Source: Brucella gallinifaecis
GTDB lineage: Bacteria; Pseudomonadota; Alphaproteobacteria; Rhizobiales; Rhizobiaceae
Length of the DNA stretch: 64,000 bases
Direction: 5' to 3'
Assembly: GCF_006476605.1 (NCBI RefSeq)
Contig: NZ_ML636800.1
Span: 1 to 64,000, forward strand
Shown in pieces: positions 8,899-18,162 of this stretch. The first letter of the stretch is position 1. Each line of letters opens with the position of its first letter. A model generated the notes under the pieces. The model was not told the DNA's origin. It saw nothing but the letters and a program-made list of their open reading frames with translations, and made no database searches. A program made the position numbers and the translations under genes.

Positions 8899-9097
8899 GT
8901 TCCGACATAAAAGCATTGTTATCTAGATATAGAAAATTGAGGTTCTTTCCATGCCTGATGTTTTCGGCTGGATCCTGTTTGGCTTTTGATTGGGTTATGC
9001 TACTTTAACCCGTCACTCATCCTTTTCATACAATCATGCAATAATTTGAATATGAGATGAGGTGGACTTTTTTGCTGCTTCTTGGGAGGAGGCGCAG

Positions 9098-10984
9098 ATG
9101 GAGACCGAGGTCAAGCGCGCATGGGAACAATTTGTCAGTCGGGGGCAATTGCCGACCACCAAGATTCGTAGTGTTGTAGCTCAATCCTGGCAGCGCTCTG
9201 CGGAGATGCAGGTCAGTTTTGCCCGAAAGCAGGCACCAGTCCTGAGTGAAGGCGACCTGCATCGTCGCAAATTACACAGCGTTGACATGATTGCGGCTGC
9301 CGTTCCCGCGCTACAGCGATCGCGCCATTTTCTTGCCAATGCCGGATCGATGTTAATTCTTGCAGATGAATCTGGTCACATTATTGCCACTGAAGGTGAT
9401 GCGCGGATTATTGATGCCGGTCGCGACAACCATCTTGAACTGGGAGGCGACTGGAACGAAGAGCGGATTGGAACCAATGCAATCGGCACGGCCCTAGTCG
9501 AAAAGACGGCAGTTCATATTCACGGTAACGAACATTATTGCGAGGGCGCTCAACGCTGGACATGTGCGGCAGTGCCTGTTTTTAATCCGGTAAAACGTCG
9601 GCTCATAGGCGTCGTGAATGTGTCGGGTCCGGCAAATAAATTCAATCCCCAAAGTATGGCCCTTGCCGTTTCGGTTGGCAGTGAAATCGAAGCGGCTATG
9701 GACCGCCAATTGCGTATGGAGCATGAAGTGCTGTTACGCCAGTTCCTGAGCAAGCGGGCTGTCTGGCTTAATGAGGATATGCTTGTTCTTGACCGATATG
9801 GCCAGATCATTCATTCCACCGACGAAAGCAATCTCAAAATGCTGCTGCTGGAAAGCGGCCTTCAGGAACAGATCGCAATCAATCCGCCCGAAGAGTGGCA
9901 GAGCCGGTTTCGCACCGGCGCAGCGAATGCGGAGTTGGATTTGATTAAAAGCGATGGTGTCAGCATTGGAGCAATCGTGCTGGCCCGGGGGCGCAGCAAG
10001 CGGGTTTCTTTGAAACCCATTCATCATTCATCGTCTTCTGAACGAGTGGTTTCATTTGAAGAAATTCTCGGAAACAGCCCAGTGGTCCGTGAAGCCAAGG
10101 AAAGAGCCCGTCAATTCGTCGAGGCGGGTCTGCCAGTGCTTCTCGAAGGAGAAACGGGAACCGGCAAGGAATTGTTTGCACGCGCCATGCATCAGACTGT
10201 GTACGCACCGTCGAGCCCTTTCGTACCGGTAAATTGCGGTGGAATTGCCAAAGACCTTATCGCAAGTGAGTTGTTCGGTTATGCCAAAGGTTCCTTTACT
10301 GGTGCAGATGTGCGCGGACGCGAGGGGAAAATCATTGCAGCGGATGGGGGTATGCTCTGCCTTGACGAGATTGGCGAATTGCCGCTCGAATTGCAGCCCT
10401 ATCTTCTGCGCGTGCTGGAAGACGGTGTCGTCTACCCGGTCGGCTCGCAGGACGGGCGCAGCATAGAATTTCAACTCGTATCCATGACCAACCGCTCGCT
10501 TCAGTCCGAAATAGCGGCGGGGCGGTTCAGAAGCGATCTGTTTTACCGGATCGCTGTTGCTACTGTGAATATTCCTGCACTTCGTGACCGGGGTGACGAC
10601 GCAGCTCTTCTGGCCGAGCATTTTGCTCGCAAGGCCGCCAGCCGAATGGGCCGCGCCAGTCTTGACCTCACGCCTGAAGCGCTCGATGCTCTTTGCCAGT
10701 ATGATTGGCCCGGCAATGTGAGACAATTGCGCAATGTCGTTGAAACCGCCGTAGCGCTGAACCGCAACGGCAGGATTGAACTGGAGGATCTTCCAGCTGA
10801 ACTGCATATGCAATCCGTGGTTCGTAGCACGCATGACAAAAAGATACTGCAACGCGTGGAAGAAACCGCAATCCGTGAAGCAATGAGCCAGTGCAACGGA
10901 AATCTGACCGAAGCCGCCAGACAGCTTGGCATCGCACGTTCCACGCTTTATCTGCGGCTTGAACGCTACGGCATCGCTCATTGA
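9098..10984 (+). CDS. acxR: sigma-54-dependent activator of acetone carboxylase (AcoR family)
   Basis: An enhancer-binding protein of 628 residues. An N-terminal GAF-type sensor region (about residues 60-200) is followed by an AAA+ domain with Walker A GETGTGKE, the sigma-54 contact loop GSFTGA (a variant of GAFTGA) and Walker B CLDEIGELP, then a C-terminal Fis-type helix-turn-helix (NLTEAARQLGIARSTLYLRL). The ATG at 9098 is chosen because GGGAGGAG lies six bases upstream; the frame opens earlier at a GTG (9062) without a ribosome site. It is convergent with acxABC. In Xanthobacter an AcxR-type activator controls acetone carboxylase, and the sigma-54 promoter upstream of acxA here fits that role. 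Confidence 0.88.
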   Translation: METEVKRAWEQFVSRGQLPTTKIRSVVAQSWQRSAEMQVSFARKQAPVLSEGDLHRRKLHSVDMIAAAVPALQRSRHFLANAGSMLILADESGHIIATEGDARIIDAGRDNHLELGGDWNEERIGTNAIGTALVEKTAVHIHGNEHYCEGAQRWTCAAVPVFNPVKRRLIGVVNVSGPANKFNPQSMALAVSVGSEIEAAMDRQLRMEHEVLLRQFLSKRAVWLNEDMLVLDRYGQIIHSTDESNLKMLLLESGLQEQIAINPPEEWQSRFRTGAANAELDLIKSDGVSIGAIVLARGRSKRVSLKPIHHSSSSERVVSFEEILGNSPVVREAKERARQFVEAGLPVLLEGETGTGKELFARAMHQTVYAPSSPFVPVNCGGIAKDLIASELFGYAKGSFTGADVRGREGKIIAADGGMLCLDEIGELPLELQPYLLRVLEDGVVYPVGSQDGRSIEFQLVSMTNRSLQSEIAAGRFRSDLFYRIAVATVNIPALRDRGDDAALLAEHFARKAASRMGRASLDLTPEALDALCQYDWPGNVRQLRNVVETAVALNRNGRIELEDLPAELHMQSVVRSTHDKKILQRVEETAIREAMSQCNGNLTEAARQLGIARSTLYLRLERYGIAH

Positions 10985-11080
10985 CCGCTTCGCGGATCAA
11001 ACAAATGTTCCGCGCAATATATTGATAAAAGACTATCTGGCAAAAGCTTTGATGCAGACCGCGATGCTCATACCGTAAGC

Positions 11081-11375
11081 TAGGGTCAGGACCCATTAAT
11101 TTGATGAGAATGGCATTTGAAATGAGAAGATATGCCCAAGTATTCAAAGAGAGAGACGTAAGGACCGGGGTTGTTCCCCCGGTTGAGCGGCTCGACGCAG
11201 CAGATCGCCCAAATCGCATACTAGTCATTTCGATGTCCGAAGGATGTGGTCCATCCGCCCGGTCTACTTCGTCGTAAAGTCTTGAAAATGAACCACATTT
11301 CCTTCGCCTTTTCTTATCAAATCCAAACGGATGGCCTCACACCATTCCCGTCAAATTAATGAGTCCTGACCCTAG
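11081..11375. mobile_element. short IS5-like inverted-repeat element (MITE-sized)
   Basis: About 290 bp bounded by inverted repeats of about 22 bp with one mismatch (GGGTCAGGACCCATTAATTT and its inverted partner). CTAG stands on each side, matching the YTAR target of IS5-group elements. The interior has no intact gene. The left 200 bases are similar to 40586-40800, including the GGATGTGGTCCATCCGCC block. It lies in the gap between the convergent acxR and acxC genes. Probably a deletion derivative of a larger IS. Confidence 0.75.
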
Positions 11376-11558
11376 GTTATATGGATGGCTTCGATGAGGC
11401 TCGCCGGTATGCTGCAAGCCCGAACGCTCCTGACAGGATCGTCATGCCATGCTGCAATCTGTCCGCCAGGGCTTCAGAAGAGGTAGAAAAGACCTTGTCC
11501 ATCAAACCATATTCCCGCTTGAACTGCTTGTTTATGGTGTATGGTTGTGGATTTGCCT

Positions 11559-11590
11559 GACGGGTGCGGCGTCTTGGAACCGCACCCGTC
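11559..11590 (-). terminator. strong hairpin downstream of acxC
   Basis: GACGGGTGCGG and CCGCACCCGTC form an 11-bp perfect GC-rich stem with a 10-base loop, starting 20 bases past the acxC stop on the minus strand. There is no long T-run, so it may act as a terminator with help from Rho or as a 3'-end stabiliser. The rest of the gap 11376-11558 shows nothing recognisable. Confidence 0.6.
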
Positions 11591-11609
11591 TGCTCTTCCC
11601 GGATGAGCC

Positions 11610-12119
11610 TTATGTGGCTTCAGTACGTTCCGGGACAGGCAACCCCAGCCAGTCCTTGTAGAAAGTATCGATGTCAGGTTCGAAATCCCGGATGATCGGA
11701 TACCATGGCGTCGGAGCCTCAACGTCATGCAGCGTGCCGCATTCTGGGCAGCAATATTCGCGGATGACCTGCCATGTCGGTGTTGGCGCCATGAGACGGG
11801 GATAGATTTCCTCCATCTTTTCCGGCGTATCGCGCACATGCACCAATGCATGCAGTTTCCAATTCTGCCGCCAGTCGCAGAAGTCATGACCGCATTCGCA
11901 ACGCACGGTCCATTGTTTCGATTGCTTCTGCTGCACGATATAGAGTTTTGGCCCGAGCGGCAGGATGATCTTTTCATCCCATGGCATCCGTTCCTGCAAT
12001 ATTTCGATATAGGTCTGGAAACGCTCCGGATCTTTCGGTGTCGAAAGCATCTGGTGCAGCGTATCGTGGTCGATCTTGCCGTCAATGAGATCGGCGATCT
12101 TGGCGCGTGTATAAGCCAT
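11610..12119 (-). CDS. acxC: acetone carboxylase gamma subunit
   Basis: The small subunit of the ATP-dependent acetone carboxylase (acetone + bicarbonate to acetoacetate). It is 169 residues, against about 168 known for Xanthobacter AcxC. Cysteine pairs CECGHDFC and CCPECG look like metal or structural sites. The ATG at 12119 (MAYTRAKI) is preferred over the one at 12125, because GGGAGGA lies seven bases before it but directly abuts the earlier ATG. Third gene of acxABC, 75 bases after acxB. Confidence 0.9.
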   Translation of the reverse strand: MAYTRAKIADLIDGKIDHDTLHQMLSTPKDPERFQTYIEILQERMPWDEKIILPLGPKLYIVQQKQSKQWTVRCECGHDFCDWRQNWKLHALVHVRDTPEKMEEIYPRLMAPTPTWQVIREYCCPECGTLHDVEAPTPWYPIIRDFEPDIDTFYKDWLGLPVPERTEAT

Positions 12120-12194
12120 TTTCATTCCTCCCAGAAAATGTAAGGTGAAGCGGATACGGGCCTTACTGCCCGTATCCTGATATGGTTCAGGAGA

Positions 12195-14522
12195 TCATTC
12201 CTCGACGAACTGCACGGTCTTCACGTCCGGCAACTCAGAAATGTCCATCGAATAATTGGCGCCATAGCAAGGTATGCCGAGTTCTTCCTCGGTGAGAATC
12301 CAGCTATCCGGCAGGTCCCAGAATTCACGGAATTCCTTCTCGAAGCGCGGTCCGAGCTTGAAGGAAGCCGCGAACATCTGCTGGACCTGTGTTCCGGCCT
12401 TCTTGGCGAGAATTTTCTCCCTTTCTCCCTTCATCCATTCCCTTGCAGGAACCGATCTGGCGATACGCGCCTTGCGGATGGCTTTGCGCTCGGCTTCGGT
12501 TGCTGCTTCGTCCACAACCAGCCCTTCCGTGCCTTTCTTGAGAATGACGCCATAGACCTGTTGCGCGAAACGTTCGAGCACATAGCCGCCATTCACATCG
12601 TCAGCGACCGCCTGCGGTTCGCGGTCCAGCGGATCGCCGAAACCGGGGCCACCACGCATATAGTTGAGGTAAAGATCGTAATCGGAGAACATTTCCTCTG
12701 TGGTGATGGCCTGCTTGTCGCGCTTGATCCTCGCATCCTTGAGGAGCGAATCCCAGACCGGGTTCTGCGGATCGGTATCGCCGCCGAGCGGAATTTCCTT
12801 TCCTTCTTCGATGAGTTTCTTGAGATTGGTGTCATGGGCTGCGAAACGATAGCCCGATGCCGCCGGATAGCCGCCCATCAGACCCCAGTCCGAGGAAATA
12901 TGGCCGTTGCCCATGAAGAACATGGTCCAGTCCTTGGCGTTCCAGACCATTCGCAGGCTTTCAAAACCGCAACCGCCGCGATATTTGCCCGAACCGCCCG
13001 ACGATGCCTTGATCTGACGGCCCAGATAGACAAGCGGCTCCGCCAGTTCCCAGATTTCCATGTCGCCCATGTCGCCTTCCGGGTTCCAGATAGCGGCTGC
13101 ATGGGAAAGTCCGTCTCCCACCGCCGTAGCCCCGGTTCCATTGGCGGCGCATTCAAAGGAATTGACGGCATGGATTTCATCATACTGGTTGAAACCACCA
13201 CCTTGCAGCCAGTTGGATGTATTGGCGTTACCCGCATTGACCTCTTCCAGATAGCCGCGTCCGTAATAGGAACGTGACAAGCCGCGCCAGAGCGCCGTCC
13301 AGGCAGAGACGAGGAAGTGCCAGGAATAGGAGAAGGCGACACGGCGGTCGTCCGGGTTCATCCACGTGCCTTTCGGCAGTCGGAATTCGGTGCCGTAGGC
13401 CGCGCCGTCATTGATCATCTCTGACGGGATCAGTGTCTGGGTCATCATCACCCAGATGCCGGAGGTGAAGCTCACCTGATGCGCATTATAGGTGTGCCAT
13501 CCCCAGCGGCTCGCGCCCTCGAAGTCGAGACGCCATGTGCCGTCACCACGAATGGTGATTTCGGACGGCGCATGCATGATGGTGTCGACCTTGGCGAAGT
13601 CGGAAGGCACGCGTACATCTTCGTGATCATAGGGCACATCGACGAAGCCTGCCTGACGGTATATGCCGGGAATGGTCATCGCCTTGATGCGGTTCTGCAA
13701 GCCCATACGGCCATGTTCGATCGATTCATAGGCGAATTTCCAGTAGGCATCGATGCCTTCCTCGGAGATTACCTCCTCCACCAGCTTGCGGATCATGTGG
13801 CAACCGGCCACGCGCGTACGCTCGTCCAGCATCCAGTAACGCGTGGTGCGCACCATACGCTGACTTTCATGCAGCCAGTCGCGGAACAGCGTGTCATTCT
13901 CGCCCACCTTGCGACAAGTGATCGAATAGCCATCGCCGAAGCGTTGTACCTGTCCTGTCGACATTGAACCCGGACCAACGGACCCGGTATCAATGACGTG
14001 GGTGACGCCGCCGACCCAGCCGATCAGTTCGCCTTCCCAGAAGATCGGTACGATGGTGTGGATGTCACAGGGGTGGACATTGCCGATCAGCGAGTCATTG
14101 TTGCAGAAAATATCCTTGTCACGCACACCGGGATTGGACTCCCAGCCGTTCTCGATCATGTATTTGATCGCGGCACCCATCGTGCCGACATGGATGATGA
14201 TGCCCGTGGAAGTGAGAATTGCATCGCCCGCGGCATTATAGAGCGTGAAGCAGAGTTCGCCTTCCTGCTCGACGATCGGAGACGCGGCGATTTTCTTTGC
14301 CGTTTCACGCGCATCGACCACACCGGCACGCAGACGTGAAAACAGCTTGTTGTAAAGAATGGGGTCGCTGTCACGCAGCTCCATCTTATTCAGTCCGGCA
14401 TAATGCTTGGTACGTTTGGTCGCTTCCATGAGCCGGTCGCGATGTTCCTTGAGGGTTTCGCCACCTCGCACGATACCGCGAGTGGCGCCCTGCAATTCCT
14501 TGTCTTTTACCGAAATATTCAT
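12195..14522 (-). CDS. acxB: acetone carboxylase alpha subunit (hydantoinase B family)
   Basis: A 775-residue protein of the hydantoinase B / oxoprolinase family, the same length as AcxB of Xanthobacter. Visible are family signatures such as GVVDARETAKKIAASP, GELCFTLYNAAGD, FCNNDSLIGNVHPCD and HVIDTGSVGPGSMS, and a glycine-rich C-terminal region (GGSGKYRGGCGFESL). In the known alpha2-beta2-gamma2 enzyme it forms the carboxylation centre with Mn. The ATG at 14522 follows AAGGAACG. It is 55 bases downstream of acxA in one operon, driven by the sigma-54 promoter at 16782-16796. Confidence 0.93.
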   Translation of the reverse strand: MNISVKDKELQGATRGIVRGGETLKEHRDRLMEATKRTKHYAGLNKMELRDSDPILYNKLFSRLRAGVVDARETAKKIAASPIVEQEGELCFTLYNAAGDAILTSTGIIIHVGTMGAAIKYMIENGWESNPGVRDKDIFCNNDSLIGNVHPCDIHTIVPIFWEGELIGWVGGVTHVIDTGSVGPGSMSTGQVQRFGDGYSITCRKVGENDTLFRDWLHESQRMVRTTRYWMLDERTRVAGCHMIRKLVEEVISEEGIDAYWKFAYESIEHGRMGLQNRIKAMTIPGIYRQAGFVDVPYDHEDVRVPSDFAKVDTIMHAPSEITIRGDGTWRLDFEGASRWGWHTYNAHQVSFTSGIWVMMTQTLIPSEMINDGAAYGTEFRLPKGTWMNPDDRRVAFSYSWHFLVSAWTALWRGLSRSYYGRGYLEEVNAGNANTSNWLQGGGFNQYDEIHAVNSFECAANGTGATAVGDGLSHAAAIWNPEGDMGDMEIWELAEPLVYLGRQIKASSGGSGKYRGGCGFESLRMVWNAKDWTMFFMGNGHISSDWGLMGGYPAASGYRFAAHDTNLKKLIEEGKEIPLGGDTDPQNPVWDSLLKDARIKRDKQAITTEEMFSDYDLYLNYMRGGPGFGDPLDREPQAVADDVNGGYVLERFAQQVYGVILKKGTEGLVVDEAATEAERKAIRKARIARSVPAREWMKGEREKILAKKAGTQVQQMFAASFKLGPRFEKEFREFWDLPDSWILTEEELGIPCYGANYSMDISELPDVKTVQFVEE

Positions 14523-14577
14523 TGTTTCGTTCCTTATTCAATCTTGAGGATTGGCTGTTCGCCAGCAAGGCGAAAAC

Positions 14578-16731
14578 TCAGACTTCCTTCAGGTGGAACA
14601 GACGATGAGCGTCGAGCCATGTCTCGAAGCCATCGGGGACGACGAATGTGGTAGCGTCGGATTCGATGATTGCCGGGCCTTTGATACGGTTGCCCGGACG
14701 CAGCGATTCCATGTGATAAAGCTGCGCATCGACCCAACGCTTCTTGCGGTAGAACTTGCGTGTTCCGATTTTTGCTTCCTCGGGTGGCGTCTCGGATTGC
14801 AGTTCTTCCTTGGGAATCATCGGTTTCTTGATCGGCACCGTGCCGCGCATGATGGCACCCGTTACAGAATAGCCCAGTTCCGGCGAGCGGGCGCTGGCGG
14901 AATAAACCCGGCCATAGGTGTCGTTATAGGTATCGACCAGCTTGTCCCAGTCTGCGCTGTTCGACGCCGAATGGATGGGGCTTTCGATTTCGAGGTCGTT
15001 GAGCTGACCGCGATATTGCATGCGATAGCCGGGCTGCAATTGAACCTTGTCCGCATCATAACCATTGATTTTGAACTCTTCGAGCACGCGCTCGGTCAGT
15101 TCTTCCCATGCTTCCTGAAGCATTTTTGACGCTGATATCTTTTCCTCATCCGAGGCGTCGGGCGCGATGTTGATATCGAGTGACTTATCGTAGCGATATT
15201 CGAAATCCGCCGCAGCGCATCCGAAAGCGGAGAAGCCCGCAGCCCAGGCCGGTACGATGACGTCCTCGAAGCCGAGACCTTCCGTGTAGCCATAGGTATG
15301 AACCGGGCCGGCACCGCCATAGGAGAAGCATACGAAGCTGGATGGCGAATATCCCTTGCCCGAAATCATCGAACGCAGATAATCGCGCAGATCGGAATCG
15401 AGCAGTTCGATCACGCCTGCTGCCGCATCCTCCACCGAAAGCCCCAATGGGTCGGCGATCTGCTTCTTGATCGCATCCACGGAACGCTGCCGGTCGAGCT
15501 TCACTTCGCCGCCGAGGAAATTGTCCGGGTTGAGATAGCCCAGCACCATGTGGCAATCGGAAATGCTGACGGTTTCGATGCCGCTTTCCGCCCAGCAGAC
15601 GCCGACGCGATAACCGGCGGAATCCGGTCCCAGCTTGATCGCCTTGGTATAGGGATCCAGCCGGATAAAGGAACCCGCACCCGCACCCACCGAATCCATC
15701 GCCACCAGCGGCAGGGAAAGCACCAGACGCGCCATGTCCGGGTCATTCTTGATGGTCAGTTCGCCCTGCGTGATCAAAGCCACGTCGAAGGATGTGCCGC
15801 CGATATCCGAGCAGGCAATATTCTTGTAACCCAGAACCTCGCCGAGATATTTCGCACCGATGACGCCACCGATCGGACCGGAAACGATGGTGCGGGCCAG
15901 TTCCTTTGCCTTCCACGAAATCGTGCCGCCATGGGTTGCCATGACGCGGAAGTCGAATTTGGTACCCTGTTCCTTGAAGGCGTCAGAAATTTTCTTCAGG
16001 GTCTGGCGAGACGGTTCTGCCGCATAGCCTTCGAGAATGGTTGTGTTGGTGCGATGCGTTTCCTTGCGAACAGGATAATAATCCGCCGAAGCAAAGACAG
16101 GTATGTCCTTGCCGCTCTTCTTTATTTCCTCAAGGACGATATCCCGCGTGCGGCGTTCGTGAGCTGCGTTTCTGTAGGAATGTAGCAGGCTGATGACTAT
16201 GCCTTCCACGTCGAGATCGATTAGTTCGCGCGCGGCCTGCCGGGCGCTTTCCTCGCGCAGCGGTATGACGACCGTTCCAGACATGTCGACACGTTCAACC
16301 ACCCCGCGTGTCAGTTGTCGCGGCACAAGAGGTGGATCATAGCGATGAGTGTTGAGATGAATACGGTCTTCATAGGCATAGCCCAGATAACACTGGATCG
16401 CGCGGCCCATGCGGTGAAAATCCTCCATGCCGGCATTGACTATGAGGCCGCATTTCAGGCCTTTTCGCTGCACGACGCGGTTGAGCATCGCTGTTCCGGA
16501 ATAGACGCCTGTCTGCAATTGCCCAAGGGCTTCCGACATATCCATGCCCCAGAGCGCAAGGCCGTCACGACTGGAATTGATCAGACCGATGGCTTCATTT
16601 TGCGGAGTAGATTGCGCCTTGCCAACAACGAAATCGCCGTTTGCATCCACGAAGAACGTATCGGTCATGGTTCCTCCGGCATCGATGCCTAGAACCTGAA
16701 CGCTCCGCGCATTTTTATTGTGCACGTTCAT
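14578..16731 (-). CDS. acxA: acetone carboxylase beta subunit (hydantoinase A family)
   Basis: A hydantoinase A family ATPase subunit that activates acetone and bicarbonate by ATP-driven phosphorylation. The N-terminal phosphate-binding motif GIDAGGTMTDTFF and the later SDIGGTSFDVALI and CFSYGGAGPVH motifs are present. The start ATG at 16731 (MNVHNKN) has GGAGGAG just upstream and gives 717 residues, exactly the length of Xanthobacter AcxA. The open frame extends further to 16785, but that would run into the promoter. First gene of acxABC. Confidence 0.93.
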   Translation of the reverse strand: MNVHNKNARSVQVLGIDAGGTMTDTFFVDANGDFVVGKAQSTPQNEAIGLINSSRDGLALWGMDMSEALGQLQTGVYSGTAMLNRVVQRKGLKCGLIVNAGMEDFHRMGRAIQCYLGYAYEDRIHLNTHRYDPPLVPRQLTRGVVERVDMSGTVVIPLREESARQAARELIDLDVEGIVISLLHSYRNAAHERRTRDIVLEEIKKSGKDIPVFASADYYPVRKETHRTNTTILEGYAAEPSRQTLKKISDAFKEQGTKFDFRVMATHGGTISWKAKELARTIVSGPIGGVIGAKYLGEVLGYKNIACSDIGGTSFDVALITQGELTIKNDPDMARLVLSLPLVAMDSVGAGAGSFIRLDPYTKAIKLGPDSAGYRVGVCWAESGIETVSISDCHMVLGYLNPDNFLGGEVKLDRQRSVDAIKKQIADPLGLSVEDAAAGVIELLDSDLRDYLRSMISGKGYSPSSFVCFSYGGAGPVHTYGYTEGLGFEDVIVPAWAAGFSAFGCAAADFEYRYDKSLDINIAPDASDEEKISASKMLQEAWEELTERVLEEFKINGYDADKVQLQPGYRMQYRGQLNDLEIESPIHSASNSADWDKLVDTYNDTYGRVYSASARSPELGYSVTGAIMRGTVPIKKPMIPKEELQSETPPEEAKIGTRKFYRKKRWVDAQLYHMESLRPGNRIKGPAIIESDATTFVVPDGFETWLDAHRLFHLKEV

Positions 16732-16781
16732 TATTGCTCCTCCATTTGAAACGATCCCTCCCGGACCGCATCTTAAGAGGC

Positions 16782-16796
16782 GCAAAGAATGTGCCA
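16782..16796 (-). promoter_or_regulatory. sigma-54 (-24/-12) promoter of acxABC
   Basis: On the minus strand TGGCAC-N5-TTGC matches the RpoN consensus, with GG at -24 and GC at -12. It ends about 50 bases before the acxA ATG, giving a leader of roughly 40 bases. The convergent acxR encodes a sigma-54 activator. Confidence 0.88.
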
Positions 16797-16882
16797 GTTC
16801 GTTTCAGCCTAACGTATCATTATGTTTTCTAATCATTTTCAAGTTTTCGAGTTTCGCGTGTGCAACTTATATGTCCAGGTTT

Positions 16883-16895
16883 CGGACGGTGTCCG
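16883..16895. promoter_or_regulatory. candidate AcxR enhancer site
   Basis: CGGAC-GGT-GTCCG is a perfect inverted repeat about 90 bases upstream of the -24 element. Related half-sites surround it (GTCCAGG at 16873 and TCGGACGG at 16913). Sigma-54 activators usually bind 80-200 bases upstream, so position and symmetry fit. The binding protein is inferred. Nothing else is seen in 16797-17049. Confidence 0.5.
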
Positions 16896-17049
16896 ACTGG
16901 AACGGAGCGAAATCGGACGGTAGGTAATGGCTGTTCGCCCTCTTTGTATGTTCCAGATGAGGGCTCACGTTGTGGACGCGCAGGCAGGTAAACTCGGCCA
17001 AGCGGCATGGCGTATTGTTTGAGTTTGACAGGTGCTGGCACTTGTGATG

Positions 17050-17240
17050 TTTCTCATGACGATTCAGGTGCCGGAGGAAACTCCGGGTAAAAGGGAATCC
17101 GGTCGGGTCAAACCCAAATCCGGAACTGCCCCCGCAACTGTAGGCGGCGAGCTGACCCGATATGCCACTGGCGCTATGTACGCCGGGAAGGCGGGGAAAA
17201 GCAAAGAACCGTAAGTCAGGAAACCTGCCTGGATCGTTCA
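17050..17240 (+). ncRNA. cobalamin (adenosylcobalamin) riboswitch
   Basis: Conserved blocks appear in the expected order: GGTGCC...GGAGGAAACTCC, AAAAGGGAATCCGGT, CCGGAACTGCCCCCGCAACTG, GCCACTGG, GGGAAGGCGG, and the B12-box AGTCAGGAAACCTGCC (17214-17228). These are the hallmarks of the AdoCbl class. The next gene is queH, 140 bases downstream. No clear terminator hairpin with a T-run lies between, but CTCCG (17277-17281) can pair with CGGAG in the queH ribosome site, so control of translation is plausible. Confidence 0.95.
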
Positions 17241-17376
17241 CCTGTTCTGACCGCGGGCGGCGTGTCGGGAGCGGCCTCTCCGTAAGGGTGATACCGTCGC
17301 TTCGTGCATTGTTTGTACGGAGCGTTTGTTCGTTCACCCGGTCGTATTTCTGCGGCCAGCTCGGAGGTGTGCTACG

Positions 17377-18033
17377 ATGATGGAAATTCAAAGGCTCGAA
17401 TTAACCCCGCCTGGCGGAGAAAAGAAAGTGCTACTGCATTCATGTTGCGCACCTTGTTCCGGCGAAGTGATGGAAGCAATGCTGGCATCCGGCATTGATT
17501 ATACGATTTTCTTCTACAATCCCAACATCCACCCCGAGCGGGAATACCTTCTGCGCAAGGATGAGAACATCCGCTTTGCCGAAAAGCACGGTGTTGCGTT
17601 CATCGATGCCGATTATGACAAGGAAAACTGGTTCGCCCGTGCGAAGGGCATGGAATGGGAGCCTGAACGCGGCGTCCGCTGCACTATGTGTTTTGACATG
17701 CGCTTTGAACGGACCGCCCTTTATGCCCATGAGAATGGTTTTCTGGTTATAACTTCATCGCTCGGCATTTCACGTTGGAAGAACATGGCGCAGATCAACG
17801 ATTGTGGTAAACGAGCTGCCGCACCTTATGAAGGACTGTCCTATTGGGAATATAACTGGCGAAAGGGCGGCGGTTCTGCCCGAATGATTGAGATTTCCAA
17901 ACGGGAGGAATTCTACCAACAGGAATATTGTGGCTGCGTTTATTCTCTGCGTGATACGAATGCATATTGCCGCGAACAAGGTCGGAACTCCATTGAACTC
18001 GGCAAGCTTTATTACAGCAATAACAATCCTTGA
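17377..18033 (+). CDS. queH: epoxyqueuosine reductase QueH (cobalamin-independent)
   Basis: Reduces epoxyqueuosine to queuosine in tRNA, the last step of queuosine synthesis. It is a non-homologous replacement for the B12-dependent QueG. The 218 residues contain [10 protein letters not shown] (Cys23-Cys24), RCTMCFDMR and YCGCVYS, the cysteine sets that bind metal centres in this family. The ATG at 17377 has GGAGG nine bases upstream. It is the only gene behind the cobalamin riboswitch, which would switch it off when B12 is plentiful. No queG is visible in this window. Confidence 0.92.
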   Translation: MMEIQRLELTPPGGEKKVLLHSCCAPCSGEVMEAMLASGIDYTIFFYNPNIHPEREYLLRKDENIRFAEKHGVAFIDADYDKENWFARAKGMEWEPERGVRCTMCFDMRFERTALYAHENGFLVITSSLGISRWKNMAQINDCGKRAAAPYEGLSYWEYNWRKGGGSARMIEISKREEFYQQEYCGCVYSLRDTNAYCREQGRNSIELGKLYYSNNNP

Positions 18034-18129
18034 GCCGGATGGCCTATGAAACCCAACCCTCCATCAAATCGTAATGGCTACAGTCAGATCAGCGGCATTT
18101 TTTGCCGGAAACGGTAGAAGCCTTCCGTG

Positions 18130-18162
18130 AGTTGGCGCGTCAAAAAGTTTCAAGCGCCAACT
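18130..18162. other. hairpin in a 500-base gene-free gap
   Basis: AGTTGGCGC and GCGCCAACT form a perfect 9-bp stem with a 15-base loop, about 100 bases past queH. No T-run follows. The whole gap 18034-18539 lacks a credible gene; beyond this hairpin it holds the operator-like site at 18447-18473. Confidence 0.35.

Noticed and set aside
8773-9097. integrase remnant near the right island boundary
   Set aside because: I looked for tyrosine recombinase motifs in all frames and saw none; the region looks non-coding.
11449-11661. small frame between acxR and acxC
   Set aside because: It covers the acxC terminator hairpin and the end of acxC; no ribosome site and no family.
15298-16185. 295-codon frame on the plus strand opposite acxA
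   Set aside because: The sense frame is a clear acetone carboxylase subunit; the antisense frame has no recognisable motif.
17032-17380. short frames inside the riboswitch region
   Set aside because: The sequence is a structured cobalamin riboswitch, and the frames lack ribosome sites.
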